Source: G965277745 sp965277745
GTDB taxonomy: Bacteria; Pseudomonadota; Gammaproteobacteria; Cardiobacteriales; Cardiobacteriaceae
Assembly (NCBI GenBank): GCA_965277745.1
Contig: OZ255837.1
Span: forward strand, 620,001-684,000
DNA: 64,000 nt
Direction of reading: 5' to 3'
Every line of letters begins with the position of its first letter. The first letter of the stretch is position 1. The notes under the pieces were generated by a model. The model did no database searches. It was not told where the DNA came from and worked only from the letters and a program-made list of their open reading frames with translations. Shown here one piece after another: positions 35,262-44,723 of the stretch. A program made the translations under genes and the position numbers.

Positions 35262-35687
35262 ATGAAAACACTCGACGAAAAAATCGGCGTCAGCGCCCAG
35301 CTTTATCCGAACACGTTGACGGACTTGCAAGCGGTCGGCTTCACACAGATCATCTGCAATCGCCCGGACAACGAAACACCGCAGCAGCCGCGTTTCGCCG
35401 CAATCCGTGAAGCCGCCATCGCACTCGGTATTACCACCATTTACGCGCCAGTCGCCAAAGGCACGCTCGACGAAACGGCGATCGACGCCACGCGGACAGC
35501 GCTCGCAAGCGGCAGGAAAACCATCATGTACTGCGCCTCAGGCGGCCGTTCGACGATCGTTTGGGCGATCATCGCAGCGGACAGCGGCCGCGACATAGAG
35601 GAAATTCTCAAGCGCGTGGCAAACGCCGGCTATGACCCTGGCAAAGTGCGTGATATTCTCCTGCAACGCGCCAGAGACGGCGCATAA
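35262..35687 (+). CDS. DUF442 / beta-lactamase-hydrolase-like phosphatase-fold protein
   Basis: 141 residues of the TIGR01244/DUF442 family, a small dual-specificity-phosphatase-like fold. Family motifs are GFTQIICNRPDNET, PQQPRFAAIREAA, YAPVAKGTLDE and the active-site-like loop YCASGGRSTIVWA (Cys-x4-Arg). In other bacteria the domain is found alone or fused to a sulfur dioxygenase. The substrate is unknown. It starts ten bases after purB, with no strong Shine-Dalgarno sequence. Confidence 0.82.
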   Translation: MKTLDEKIGVSAQLYPNTLTDLQAVGFTQIICNRPDNETPQQPRFAAIREAAIALGITTIYAPVAKGTLDETAIDATRTALASGRKTIMYCASGGRSTIVWAIIAADSGRDIEEILKRVANAGYDPGKVRDILLQRARDGA

Positions 35688-35708
35688 TTGCGAATAAAGG
35701 AAGAAACG

Positions 35709-36323
35709 ATGCCCAAACCACCGATCCGCAACGTGATCTTCGATATCGGCAACGTGCTGGTACGCTGGGCACCGCTCGAAATCATCCGTCTCACCTTCGG
35801 TGAAACCGAAGCAGCAGCGCTCGCCGAACGCCTGTTCGGCGGCCCCCTGTGGGCCGCGGTCAATCGGGGGGAACTCGACGAAGACGAGACAAAAGCGAAA
35901 ATAATCACCGAGTTCAGCCTCTCGCCGCAACACGTGGAAGCCCTGTTTTATTACGTCAAACGCACGCAGATCCCCCTCTACGGCAGTACGAATTTACTCA
36001 AGCGAATCAAAAACGCCGGTTATCGTCCTTACGCCCTGACCGACAACACCGCCGAAATCGTCGCCTACCTCAAACAACGCTATGATTTCTGGCCGCTTTT
36101 CGCGGGTGCGGTCGTCTCCGCCGAGGTCGGGTGCAAGAAACCCGACGCGGAAATTTTCGCCTGTTTGCTCGACACCTATCGTCTGCAAGCGCAGGCATCC
36201 GTATTCATCGACGATATGGCGGAAAACGTGGCAAGCGCCGCGCGACTCGGTTTCCAAACCATACGCTTCAGCACCGCTGCAGAATGTGAAAAACAACTGA
36301 AGGCATTGCGCTTGACCTTCTGA
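35709..36323 (+). CDS. HAD-superfamily phosphatase, YihX-like
   Basis: 204 residues. HAD hydrolase motifs: I, VIFDIGNVLVRW (nucleophile Asp12; Gly at the +2 position as in YihX); II, YALTDNT; III, CKKPDAEIF; IV, FIDDMAENVASA. YihX in E. coli hydrolyses alpha-glucose-1-phosphate, but the substrate here is not established. AAAGGA lies eight bases before the ATG. Last gene of the mnmG plus-strand run; its end is 16 bases from convergent uvrD, with no terminator visible. Confidence 0.85.
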   Translation: MPKPPIRNVIFDIGNVLVRWAPLEIIRLTFGETEAAALAERLFGGPLWAAVNRGELDEDETKAKIITEFSLSPQHVEALFYYVKRTQIPLYGSTNLLKRIKNAGYRPYALTDNTAEIVAYLKQRYDFWPLFAGAVVSAEVGCKKPDAEIFACLLDTYRLQAQASVFIDDMAENVASAARLGFQTIRFSTAAECEKQLKALRLTF

Positions 36324-36339
36324 TTGCAATGAGCGACGG

Positions 36340-38547
36340 TCAAGAAATTTTCTCCAGTTTGGCATAGGCGAGCACCAGCCATTTTTCCCCTGCCTCGGCG
36401 AAATTCACCAGCGCCCGCCGATGCGCATCGCTCCCTTCAAGCGAGACGATGCAGCCCTCGCCGAATTTCCAATGCCGCACCATTTCGCCTGTCCACCAAA
36501 GTTCCTGCGCCGAACCGGGCTGTGTCGGCGCTGTTTCCCCTCGCACCGCCGTTGCCTCGGTGAAAAGCAGTGGGCGAACCGCCTTGATCAGTTCCCGAGG
36601 GACTTCGCGCACGAAACGCGATGGCTGCGGATAAGTGTCGCGCCCCTGAAAGCGGCGGCGCTCGGCAAAAGACAGGGTAAGACGCTTTTCGGCGCGGGTC
36701 ATGCCCACATAGGCGAGGCGTCTTTCCTCCTCCAGGCGGGCCGGATCTTCAAGGGAACGCTGGCTCGGAAAAATATCCTCTTCCATCGCGACGATGAACA
36801 CGTTGGCAAATTCCAGCCCCTTGGCGCTGTGCAAGGTCATCAGTTGAACGCTGCTCTCCCCCTCCTGTGCCTGTCCATCACCGGCGTCGAGGGCGGCATC
36901 GGCGAGAAAATCGATCACCTTGTCACTTTGCGGATCAGCGACCATATCCACATAGCTGCCGGCATTGATCAGTTCATCGAGATTTTCGCGGCGCGTTTCC
37001 GCTTCTTCTTTGGCTTGTCCCTCGAGATGAGCATAAAGGCCACTCCGGTAAACGACGATCTCAAGCGCTTTTTTCAGGGAATTCGTTTCACCGATTTCCC
37101 CGTGCAACCTGTCGAGCAGGGCGGCAAACGCCGACAGGGCGTTGCCAGCGCGCGCGTTGAAATGCGCCTTGACCAGGGGCGGATCGGCGATGATTTGCCA
37201 TAAGGACACGCCCTCTCGCCGCGCCAGTTCACGCAGATTCGTCTGTGTCCTCGCGCCGATACCGCGTGGCGGCTGATTGAGCACCCGTTCCAACGCCCCG
37301 TCATCGTCGCGCTGTCGCGTCAAACGCAAATAGGCGAGCACGTCCTTGACTTCGGCGCGCTCGAAAAAACGCAATCCGCCGTAAACGCGATACGGAATCC
37401 GCTTTTGCCGCAACCCTTCCTCGAAGACGCGGCTTTGCGCGTTGGAACGATAGAGAATGGCGCATTCGTCATAGCCGCCGCCCGTCTCCACCCATTGCGC
37501 GATGGTCTCGATAACATAACGCATTTCATCGTATTCGTTGAGCGCCGCATAGACACGCACGGCTTCACCGCGCGCTCCCGCGCTCCATAAACGCTTACCG
37601 AGACGGTGTTGGTTTTTCGCGATCACCGCGTTGGCGGCGTGGAGAATGGTTTGAGTGGAACGGTAGTTCTGTTCGAGTCGGATGGTTTGCAGTTCGGGGT
37701 AGGCGCGCTCCAGTTCGAGAATATTCTCCACCTTGGCGCCACGCCAGCCATAAATGGACTGGTCATCGTCGCCGACCACGAACAGTTTCGCTTTCTCACC
37801 AAGCAATTCGCGTACGAGGGTGAATTGCAGGGTGTTGGTATCCTGAAACTCATCGACCAGAATCGACTGAAAGCGCTGGTGAAAATGGGCTTTCACCTGC
37901 GCATGCTGCGCCAGCAACTCCACGGTCAGTAAAAGCAACTCGGCAAAATCCATCGCGCCCTGTCGGCGGCAAGCGATTTCATAATCGCGATAAAGCTCGC
38001 GAACAGCGGCATCGACAGGATACGCGGTGACCGGCACATCCACCGCCCTGAGCCCTTCCTGCTTGTAAGCGTCGATCTGTGCCTGTATTTGCCGCGGCGA
38101 GATCAACTCCTCGTCCCAGTTGCGCTCGCGCAGCATCCGCTTGATCATACGCAACTGATCTTCGCGGTCTATGATCACGAACCCCTGCGGCCAGTCCATG
38201 CGCTCGGCAAAACGGCGCAAAATGCGATGACAGATGCCGTGAAACGTCCCCATCGACAGGGGCGTCATCGCCTGTCCCGTGGCGTTTTCCAGACGCTGCC
38301 GCATCTCGCGCGCGGCTTTGTTGGTAAAGGTCAGCGCAAGCAGCCCGTGGGGAGAGATGCCCTCCACCGCCATCAGCCATTGCATCCGCTGCACGAGAAC
38401 GCGCGTCTTGCCGCTGCCGGCGCCGGCAATCACGCGTATCGCATCGGCTGGCAAAGTAACGGCTTTGCGCTGCGCGTCGTTCAGGCCATCGAGAATTGCG
38501 CTTACATCCACATCGGCATCCGCAAAACCACCCATTGTAGCGGGCAT
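36340..38547 (-). CDS. uvrD: DNA helicase II, UvrD
   Basis: 735 residues. A superfamily 1A 3'-5' helicase of mismatch and excision repair. Walker A AGAGSGKTRVL (41-51), LLALTFTNKAAREM, DEFQDTNTLQ, GDDDQSIYGWRGA, LEQNYRST, VQLMTLHSAKGLEF and LAYVGMTRAEKRL occur in order. The C-terminal Tudor-like segment (HWKFGEGCIVSLEG) is intact. The start is uncertain: ATG at 38547, ATG at 38535 or a downstream GTG (DVSAILDGL) are all possible. Confidence 0.96.
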   Translation of the reverse strand: MPATMGGFADADVDVSAILDGLNDAQRKAVTLPADAIRVIAGAGSGKTRVLVQRMQWLMAVEGISPHGLLALTFTNKAAREMRQRLENATGQAMTPLSMGTFHGICHRILRRFAERMDWPQGFVIIDREDQLRMIKRMLRERNWDEELISPRQIQAQIDAYKQEGLRAVDVPVTAYPVDAAVRELYRDYEIACRRQGAMDFAELLLLTVELLAQHAQVKAHFHQRFQSILVDEFQDTNTLQFTLVRELLGEKAKLFVVGDDDQSIYGWRGAKVENILELERAYPELQTIRLEQNYRSTQTILHAANAVIAKNQHRLGKRLWSAGARGEAVRVYAALNEYDEMRYVIETIAQWVETGGGYDECAILYRSNAQSRVFEEGLRQKRIPYRVYGGLRFFERAEVKDVLAYLRLTRQRDDDGALERVLNQPPRGIGARTQTNLRELARREGVSLWQIIADPPLVKAHFNARAGNALSAFAALLDRLHGEIGETNSLKKALEIVVYRSGLYAHLEGQAKEEAETRRENLDELINAGSYVDMVADPQSDKVIDFLADAALDAGDGQAQEGESSVQLMTLHSAKGLEFANVFIVAMEEDIFPSQRSLEDPARLEEERRLAYVGMTRAEKRLTLSFAERRRFQGRDTYPQPSRFVREVPRELIKAVRPLLFTEATAVRGETAPTQPGSAQELWWTGEMVRHWKFGEGCIVSLEGSDAHRRALVNFAEAGEKWLVLAYAKLEKIS

Positions 38548-38571
38548 CGGCCAAGAACAAAACCACGCTTC

Positions 38572-38600
38572 TTGACAGGTGAATGGCGATCGAAGATAAT
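38572..38600 (+). promoter_or_regulatory. promoter of tRNA-Met
   Basis: A consensus TTGACA (38572-38577), 17-base spacer and GATAAT (38595-38600) end 14 bases before the tRNA. It overlaps the region upstream of divergent uvrD. Confidence 0.85.
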
Positions 38601-38614
38601 TGCCCGCCTTTCCT

Positions 38615-38691
38615 GGCTACGTAGCTCAGTTGGTCAGAGCACATCACTCATAATGATGGGGTCCCCTGTTCGAGTCAGGGCGTAGCCACCA
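38615..38691 (+). tRNA. tRNA-Met(CAT), elongator type
   Basis: 77 bases with encoded CCA: GGCTACGTAGCTCAGTTGGT at the 5' end, anticodon stem-loop ATCACTCATAATGAT (CAT) and acceptor stem GGCTACG/CGTAGCC. It is nearly identical to the E. coli elongator tRNA-Met (metT type). The mismatched first pair of initiator tRNA is absent. Confidence 0.95.
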
Positions 38692-38800
38692 AGGCTATTT
38701 GCATCGTATCACCAAAGACCGTGATTCATTTTCTCTCGCACGGCAATTGATACGAATTGTATTGGTGGAAGTAATGCGTGATTACCTCTTCACAATCCAC

Positions 38801-38829
38801 TTGTCAAAACAAAAAGCCTTCTATATAGT
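38801..38829 (+). promoter_or_regulatory. promoter of the YcbK-like gene
   Basis: TTGTCA (38801-38806), 17 bases, then TATAGT (38824-38829), 28 bases before the start codon. This is the only strong hexamer pair in the interval after tRNA-Met. Confidence 0.65.
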
Positions 38830-38856
38830 TAGGCTAAAAATAGTAGCGGCGCTAAG

Positions 38857-39483
38857 ATGAGCTTCAACAAAGAAAAAGCACTCGATCATGCGGTGACGAT
38901 CGAAGAGTTTGCCCATGGAGAGGAGTGCCCATGCTGCCGGCGCAGTCATCGACGAATTTTTTTGAAAACCGCGGCGATCGCCACCGCTGGTGTCATGCTT
39001 CCGCGCGAATGGGCGAACGCCGCCTCGCGCCGCGAACGAATGCTGAAAATGCACAACCCGCATACCGGTGAAAACCTGCGCAGCGTATACTGGACGTCGG
39101 ATTACGGCTATATCCAGCCATCAATTGACGAAATCAGCAAATTTTTCCGCGATTTCCGCCAACACACGATCAAACCGGTCGATATTGATCTGCTCAATAT
39201 TCTGCACTACATACAGCTTAACGTCGGCATGAACCGCACCATTGAACTGAACAGCGGCTACCGATCCCCAGCCACCAACCAGATGCTCTCGCGACATTCA
39301 AAAAATGTCGGGAAAAACAGCTACCACATGAAAGCGATGGCCGCCGATATTGCGATCAAAGGCTATAATTCCCGCCAATTGCGCAACATCGCCACGCGTC
39401 TCAATGGCGGTGGCGTTGGTGTTTATCGCGGCGCCAACTTCATTCACGTGGATTCAGGACCGGTTCGTCACTGGCATTACTGA
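38857..39483 (+). CDS. Tat-exported YcbK/DUF882 murein peptidase-like protein
   Basis: 208 residues. A twin-arginine signal SHRRIFLK (30-37) and hydrophobic stretch TAAIATAGVML are preceded by an unusually long n-region containing ECPCC. The mature domain is the M15-like DUF882 fold: YWTSDYGYIQPSIDEI, ELNSGYRSPATNQ, SYHMKAMAADIAI with a metal-binding His-x-Asp layout, and FIHVDSGPVRHW. Relatives (YcbK/MepK) are zinc endopeptidases on peptidoglycan cross-links; catalysis here is inferred. It has its own promoter and stands alone. Confidence 0.88.
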   Translation: MSFNKEKALDHAVTIEEFAHGEECPCCRRSHRRIFLKTAAIATAGVMLPREWANAASRRERMLKMHNPHTGENLRSVYWTSDYGYIQPSIDEISKFFRDFRQHTIKPVDIDLLNILHYIQLNVGMNRTIELNSGYRSPATNQMLSRHSKNVGKNSYHMKAMAADIAIKGYNSRQLRNIATRLNGGGVGVYRGANFIHVDSGPVRHWHY

Positions 39484-39690
39484 CAACGCCCCGACGATCA
39501 TCCTCTTTTCGAAACGTTTTGCCGAGAAGGCTCAATAGTTAATGAACGGGGGTTGCCGATACAGATATCGCCCGCGCCTTTTACTCTTTTCATCGTACTT
39601 CCTCCCCCTGACTGGAAAAGCTTCCTCTTGATGGCAAAGAAACTTGGATGCATGGCAAGCGAAGTTTCGCGCAGGAGTTTCATCAATCGT
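39484..39690. other. convergent spacer, YcbK-like / Nif3-like genes
   Basis: Lower GC than its flanks. On the minus strand a 31-residue frame (39593-39498) follows an excellent GGGGGAGGAAG ribosome binding site, beginning MKRVKGAGDICIG, but nothing else supports it. No terminator hairpin with a T-run is evident. Confidence 0.3.
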
Positions 39691-40446
39691 CTAGAAAGGA
39701 TTCGCTTCATCGAAAAACGTGGTCTCGATAGCGAATTCGCCGCTTAAATACTGGCCAAGCGCCCGTACGCCAAAGGTCTCGGTCGTATGGTGGCCGCAGG
39801 CGAGAAACAGCATCCCCAGTTCATTGGCTTCGTGATAGCTGCGCTCGGCGTATTCCCCGGTCAAAAACACCTGCGCGCCGACTGTTGCCGCGAGCGCGAG
39901 ATAATCCTGCGCCGCGCCGGTACACCAAGCGACTCGTCGCAGCGGTTGCCGCGAACCGCCGGCACTGGTAATCGAGCGCCCGAGCCGTCTTTCCACTTCA
40001 TCAATAAAATCTCGCGCCACCCGCGGTTTCTCGAGTTCGCCAAGCCACAGCATCTCCTCGGCGGCGGACTGGCGGATATTCTGCCATTTCAATTTCTTGC
40101 CGAACAAGACATTATTGCCCACGACAGGATGCTGATCGAGCGGCAGATGATAGGCGATCAGATTGATATCGGCCTGTAACAGGCGTTTGAGACGCGCGCG
40201 CTTGACGCCGATCACCTGCGGCGCTTCCCCCTTCCAGAAATAGCCGTGGTGTACCAAAAGCGCGTCGGCCGCTTGCGCGGTCGCATGATCAATCGCCGCC
40301 TGCGAGGCGCTCACCGCAGTCACGAGTCTCGCGATTTCCCGGCGCCCGCTCACATGAAGACCGTTCGGCGCGTAATCGTGGAACCGTTTCACGGCGAGAA
40401 ACGTGTCGAGATGTGCGATCAGCGCGTCGCGTTGGATCACCGGCAT
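39691..40446 (-). CDS. Nif3-like dinuclear metal centre protein
   Basis: 251 residues of the Nif3/YbgI family, toroidal hexamers with a two-metal site; proposed as GTP cyclohydrolase-like or tRNA-related, function unsettled. Metal ligands are in LLVHHGYFW, IAYHLPLDQHP and FLACGHHTTETFG, and NGLHVSGRREI matches the family N-terminus. It overlaps the end of hisC by ten bases and is the last gene of the long minus-strand block. Confidence 0.9.
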   Translation of the reverse strand: MPVIQRDALIAHLDTFLAVKRFHDYAPNGLHVSGRREIARLVTAVSASQAAIDHATAQAADALLVHHGYFWKGEAPQVIGVKRARLKRLLQADINLIAYHLPLDQHPVVGNNVLFGKKLKWQNIRQSAAEEMLWLGELEKPRVARDFIDEVERRLGRSITSAGGSRQPLRRVAWCTGAAQDYLALAATVGAQVFLTGEYAERSYHEANELGMLFLACGHHTTETFGVRALGQYLSGEFAIETTFFDEANPF

Positions 40447-41504
40447 TTCTCCAGCGCGCCCAAGAGACAGCGGTTTTCTTTTTCGTTGCTGACGGTAAGG
40501 CGCAGACAGTTATCAAGCAGCGGATGCACACCATGCATATTCTTGACCAGTACGCCTTGTGCTTTCAGTCGCTCGAACCATACGTCCGCATCCGGCACTT
40601 TCAAGAGAAGAAAATTCGCCTGCGACGGCCTGACGCGGCATTCCTCCCAACGGGACAGAATCGTGTAGAGTCGCTCGCGCTCGGTAACGATTTCCCTGCA
40701 CTGCGTGGTGATCGCCGGGAAATGGCGCATCGCGTAGGCAATCGAGGCCTGCGTCAGCACATTGACGTTATACGGCAAACGCACTTTGTTGAATGCTTCG
40801 ATCCACGGACGCGCGCCGAAAAGATAGCCGAAGCGCGCCCCGGCAAGGCAGGTCTTCGAAAGCGTACGCATGATGAGGACATTTTCGTTGCTTTCGCAGA
40901 GCGCTTTCGCCGAATGATCACCGTAGGGCAGATACGCTTCATCGATGACCACAAGTCCCGGCGCCACATCGACGATCCGTTGCAACTCGGCGTTTTCATA
41001 GGCCGTACCGGTCGGATTGTTCGGGGTGGCGAGATAAATTACCACCGGTCGATGGGTCGCGATCGCCGCGAGCAGGGCGGGCATGTCGAGGGAAAAATCC
41101 GCCCGCACGTCCACCGCGACATAGTCAAGCCCCAGTATCGTCGCGCAAAGACAATACATCACAAAAGTCGGCGCCGGCGAAAGAATCACCGCGCCGGGTT
41201 TCGCGCAGGCAATCGTAATCATCTGGATGAGTTCGTCGGAACCGTTGCCGAACAGCATCCCGTGCGCGTCGGAAATCGCGAAGCGTTCACGTATCACCCC
41301 TTCGAGGGCTTCATTACGCGCTGGTGGATAACGGTTCAACGCGACTTCGGCAAGCGCCTTATGCCAGCCGGCGCGCAACGCCGGTGGAAAATCCGTCGGA
41401 CATTCCATCGCGTCCAATTTCAGCAGATCGGGCGCGCTTGGGGCAACAGCATAAGCGGTGATTTTCCGCACCTGCGCCGTGATCACCCGATCGATCTTAC
41501 CCAT
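40437..41504 (-). CDS. hisC: histidinol-phosphate aminotransferase
   Basis: 355 residues. A PLP aminotransferase of histidine synthesis. Motifs: LLKLDAMECPTD at the N-terminus, GNGSDELIQM, YLATPNNPTGTAY, VIDEAYLPYG and the lysine region MRTLSKTCLAGARFGYLFG. It overlaps hisD by eight bases in the order murA-hisG-hisD-hisC, conserved across many beta- and gammaproteobacteria. Confidence 0.95.
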   Translation of the reverse strand: MGKIDRVITAQVRKITAYAVAPSAPDLLKLDAMECPTDFPPALRAGWHKALAEVALNRYPPARNEALEGVIRERFAISDAHGMLFGNGSDELIQMITIACAKPGAVILSPAPTFVMYCLCATILGLDYVAVDVRADFSLDMPALLAAIATHRPVVIYLATPNNPTGTAYENAELQRIVDVAPGLVVIDEAYLPYGDHSAKALCESNENVLIMRTLSKTCLAGARFGYLFGARPWIEAFNKVRLPYNVNVLTQASIAYAMRHFPAITTQCREIVTERERLYTILSRWEECRVRPSQANFLLLKVPDADVWFERLKAQGVLVKNMHGVHPLLDNCLRLTVSNEKENRCLLGALEKCR

Positions 41505-42795
41505 GATCGCCTCTTAGCCGCGCCGACAAAGCATGTGCATGCAGACCTTCCGCGTCGGCGAGAAGCGCCGCCAGCGGCGACAGCGCCTTTGCGCCTGTCG
41601 GTGAAAGGCGCAAAACGCTGGTGCGCTTTTGGAAATCATAAACGCCGAGCGGAGAAGCGAAGCGCGCCGTCCGCGAGGTCGGCAAAACATGGTTCGGCCC
41701 GGCGCAATAATCGCCGAACACCTCGTTCGAATGGGCGGCAACGAATACCGCGCCGGCATGGCGCACCTTTTCGAGCAGCGCCTCGGGATGTTCGACCATC
41801 AACTCGATATGTTCCGGTGCGATTCGGTTCGCCACCCGCAGGCAATCGTCGAGATCGGCACACAGGATCACCGCGCCGCGATTACGCAGGGAAGCGGCGA
41901 TCACCGCGCGGCGCGGCTGCGCGGGCAGCATTTCTTCCACCGCCACCAGTACGGCATCGGCCTGCGCGGTAGAATCGGTGAGGAGAATCGATTGCGCCAT
42001 TTCATCGTGTTCGGCCTGCGCGAAGAGGTCGGTGGCGATCCATCGCGGATCGGCTTTGCAATCGGCGATCACCACCACTTCCGAAGGGCCGGCGATCATA
42101 TCGATGCCAACCTGCCCGAAGACGCTGCGTTTCGCTTCCGCCACATAGCGGTTACCGGGACCGGTGATTTTGTCCACCGCCGCGATTGTCGGCGTTCCGT
42201 AGGCGAGCGCGGCGACCGCGTGCGCGCCGCCGATCCGCCACACTTCATCGACCGCGCACAGATGCGCCGCAGCCAGCACCAGCGGATTCGCGGTCCCGCC
42301 GGGAGTCGGCACCACCATGACGATCCGTTCGACGCCCGCGACCTTGGCGGGAATCGCATTCATCATCACCGAGGAGGGATAAGCCGCTTTCCCTCCCGGC
42401 ACATAGATACCGACGCTGTCCAAAGGGGTAACGCGCTGGCCAAGCAGGCTGCCGTCCGCTTCGCGAAATGACCAGGACGCGAGTTTTTGATGTTCGGCGT
42501 AGGCGGTAATCCGCTTGTGTGCGCTTTGCAAGGCAAAACGCATTTTCGCCTCCAGTCCATCCCAGGCGGCCTGCAACGTTTTTCGCGGCACTTCGAGAGC
42601 GGCGACGGCATCGACCTCGGTACGATCCAGCGTACGCGCATAATGCAACACGGCCGCATCGCCCTCGCTGCGCACGCGCGCAATGATCTCGTCCACTGTC
42701 TTGCGTACCGCCTCACGGTTTTCTTCGCCCGAGGCAAGCAGCGCGTCCAGTTGCGCGGAAAATCGCCGATCCTTACTGTGTAAACGCTCAATCAT
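41497..42795 (-). CDS. hisD: histidinol dehydrogenase
   Basis: 432 residues from the preferred ATG. It performs the last two oxidations of histidine synthesis, zinc- and NAD-dependent. Motifs: YVPGGKAAYPSSVMMNAIPA, GGAHAVAALAYGT, DMIAGPSEVVVIAD, ATDLFAQAEHDE and YCAGPNHVLPT. An in-frame TTG at 42819 would lengthen it by eight residues. It overlaps hisG and hisC by eight bases each. Confidence 0.95.
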   Translation of the reverse strand: MIERLHSKDRRFSAQLDALLASGEENREAVRKTVDEIIARVRSEGDAAVLHYARTLDRTEVDAVAALEVPRKTLQAAWDGLEAKMRFALQSAHKRITAYAEHQKLASWSFREADGSLLGQRVTPLDSVGIYVPGGKAAYPSSVMMNAIPAKVAGVERIVMVVPTPGGTANPLVLAAAHLCAVDEVWRIGGAHAVAALAYGTPTIAAVDKITGPGNRYVAEAKRSVFGQVGIDMIAGPSEVVVIADCKADPRWIATDLFAQAEHDEMAQSILLTDSTAQADAVLVAVEEMLPAQPRRAVIAASLRNRGAVILCADLDDCLRVANRIAPEHIELMVEHPEALLEKVRHAGAVFVAAHSNEVFGDYCAGPNHVLPTSRTARFASPLGVYDFQKRTSVLRLSPTGAKALSPLAALLADAEGLHAHALSARLRGDHG

Positions 42796-43483
42796 CGCTT
42801 TTTTTGGCTGCGTGTTCAATCGCCCTGATCAGCGGCGTCAGACGTTCGCGTTTGAGCTTGAACGCGGCTTTGTTGACCACGAGACGAGAACTGATTTCTC
42901 GTACTTGCTCGATCGCCACCAGACCGTTGGCTTTCAGGGTGTCGCCCGTATCGACCAGATCGACGATACAATCGGCAAGCCCGACGAGGGGGGCGAGTTC
43001 CATCGAGCCGTAGAGTTTGATAACGCTGACCTGCTTTCCCTTGCGGGCAAAATGGCGGCGCGCGGAACGGACGTATTTGCTCGCCACGCGGATATGGCGA
43101 TCCGGCAACTCGCTCCGCTCGGCTTGGGCCGCGACCATCAACCGACAACGGGCGATATCGAGATCGACCATCTCATAGAGATTTTTCGCGTTCATCTCGA
43201 GCAATATGTCCTTGCCGGCGATACCGAAATCCGCCGCACCGTATTCCATATAAGTCGGCGCGTCCGAAGCGCGCACCACGAGCAGGGCCACCCCGGGCCG
43301 GTTGGTGGCAAAAATCAGCTTGCGGCTCGCAACGATATCTTCCGACGGTTCAATGCCTGCCGCCGCGAGAAGCGGCAGCGCCTGCTTGAGTATACGCCCT
43401 TTCGACAGAGCGATGACGATATCCTCCTCCCTGACCCTTGCACCGCGCAGGAACGATTCAGGCGGCGGATTGAATACGTTCAA
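42788..43483 (-). CDS. hisG: ATP phosphoribosyltransferase, short form
   Basis: 231 residues, the first step of histidine synthesis. IVIALSKGRILKQALPLL begins the catalytic domain; later YGAADFGIAGKD and DLVDTGDTLKANGL bind PRPP. The regulatory C-terminal domain of long HisG is absent, so this is the short form, which needs HisZ as partner; hisZ is not in the window. No ATG is available: the TTG at 43483 has AGGAG at ideal spacing and overlaps the murA end by 26 bases. Confidence 0.93.
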   Translation of the reverse strand: MNVFNPPPESFLRGARVREEDIVIALSKGRILKQALPLLAAAGIEPSEDIVASRKLIFATNRPGVALLVVRASDAPTYMEYGAADFGIAGKDILLEMNAKNLYEMVDLDIARCRLMVAAQAERSELPDRHIRVASKYVRSARRHFARKGKQVSVIKLYGSMELAPLVGLADCIVDLVDTGDTLKANGLVAIEQVREISSRLVVNKAAFKLKRERLTPLIRAIEHAAKKSDD

Positions 43484-44723
43484 TGTCGGCTCCTAATGCA
43501 GCCAGCTTATTTTCCATCTTCTCATAACCGCGATCCAAGTGATAGACCCGGTCGATAATACTCACCCCTTCGGCGGCGAGCGCGGCAATCACCAGCCCGG
43601 CGGAGGCCCGCAAATCAGTCGCCATCACCTGCGCGCCGTTCAAATGGGCAACCCCACGGGTGGTCGCGGTGTGCCCGTCGATACAGATATCGGCGCCCAT
43701 GCGCAAAAGTTCCGGCACATGAAGGAAGCGGTTTTCGAAAACCGTCTCAATGATGTTCGCGTTGCCTTTTGCAAGACAATTGAGCGCCATGAACTGCGCC
43801 TGCATATCGGTCGGAAAGGCGGGGAAAGGCGCGGTGCGCGCGCTGACCGCGCGCAATGGGCGACCGGTCTGATCAAGCGCGATAAAATCTTTGCCACAGC
43901 GAATCTCGCTGCCGGCGGCCTCGAGTTTTTCCAGAACCGCTTCGAGAAGCCACGGAGAAGTATTACGCGCAACCACCTCTCCACCCGTAACTGCCACAGC
44001 GATGAGATACGTCGCGGTTTCAAGGCGATCGGGCAAGGTCGCGTAGCGCGTCGGTTTCAGTTCGCGTACCCCTTCGATGGTCAGGGTCGCCGTACCAATA
44101 CCGCTTATATTGGCCCCCATCGCATTCAGACAACGGGCAAGATCGCCGACTTCCGGCTCTTTCGCGGCATTGTGCAAGACCGTCGTCCCTTCGGCCAGTA
44201 CCGCGGCCATCAGGAGGTTTTCCGTTCCGGTCACAGTAACCATGTCCATAAAAAATGGCTGACCACGCAGTCTGCTCGCTTCGGCGACGATATAACCTTC
44301 CTCGATTTTCACTTCCGCGCCGAGCGCCCGCATGCCTTTCAAGTGCTGATCGACCGGGCGCGCGCCAATCGCGCAACCGCCCGGTAAAGAAACACGCGCC
44401 TCCCCGAAACGCGCGAGCAGCGGTCCAAGCACCAAAACACTTGCGCGCATGGTGCGCACCAGTTCATATGGCGCGAGAGGATTGCTCAGTTCGCTGGCAT
44501 CGACCGTCACCTGGTGATCAGCGCTGAACGCCGCTTTCGCGCCCATCGCATCGAGGACGTCAAGGAAAGTGAAGACGTCACGCAAGCGCGGTACGTTGTC
44601 GATCACCGTGACACCCGGTACCAGCAAAGTGGCGGCGAGAATCGGCAATACCGCGTTCTTGGCGCCGCTAATCGCCACTTCCCCCTGAAGACGCTTGCCA
44701 CCGCGAACGCGCAACTGCTCCAT
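43458..44723 (-). CDS. murA: UDP-N-acetylglucosamine 1-carboxyvinyltransferase
   Basis: 421 residues. The first committed step of peptidoglycan synthesis and the fosfomycin target. Lys22-Asn23 are in ISGAKNAVLPIL, and the active-site loop SLPGGCAIGARPVDQHL carries the fosfomycin-sensitive Cys117. The C-terminus RGYEKMENKLAALGADIERI is typical. It starts on the last base of the ibaG stop (TGATG). Confidence 0.97.
   Translation of the reverse strand: MEQLRVRGGKRLQGEVAISGAKNAVLPILAATLLVPGVTVIDNVPRLRDVFTFLDVLDAMGAKAAFSADHQVTVDASELSNPLAPYELVRTMRASVLVLGPLLARFGEARVSLPGGCAIGARPVDQHLKGMRALGAEVKIEEGYIVAEASRLRGQPFFMDMVTVTGTENLLMAAVLAEGTTVLHNAAKEPEVGDLARCLNAMGANISGIGTATLTIEGVRELKPTRYATLPDRLETATYLIAVAVTGGEVVARNTSPWLLEAVLEKLEAAGSEIRCGKDFIALDQTGRPLRAVSARTAPFPAFPTDMQAQFMALNCLAKGNANIIETVFENRFLHVPELLRMGADICIDGHTATTRGVAHLNGAQVMATDLRASAGLVIAALAAEGVSIIDRVYHLDRGYEKMENKLAALGADIERIQSAA

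Noticed and set aside
39498..39593. 31-residue minus-strand peptide with a strong ribosome binding site
   Set aside because: Only the Shine-Dalgarno match supports it; there is no promoter, operon context or recognisable sequence.
40413..41972. 519-residue plus-strand frame opposite hisC and hisD
   Set aside because: Complement of two well-conserved histidine genes; His/Arg-rich low-quality translation.
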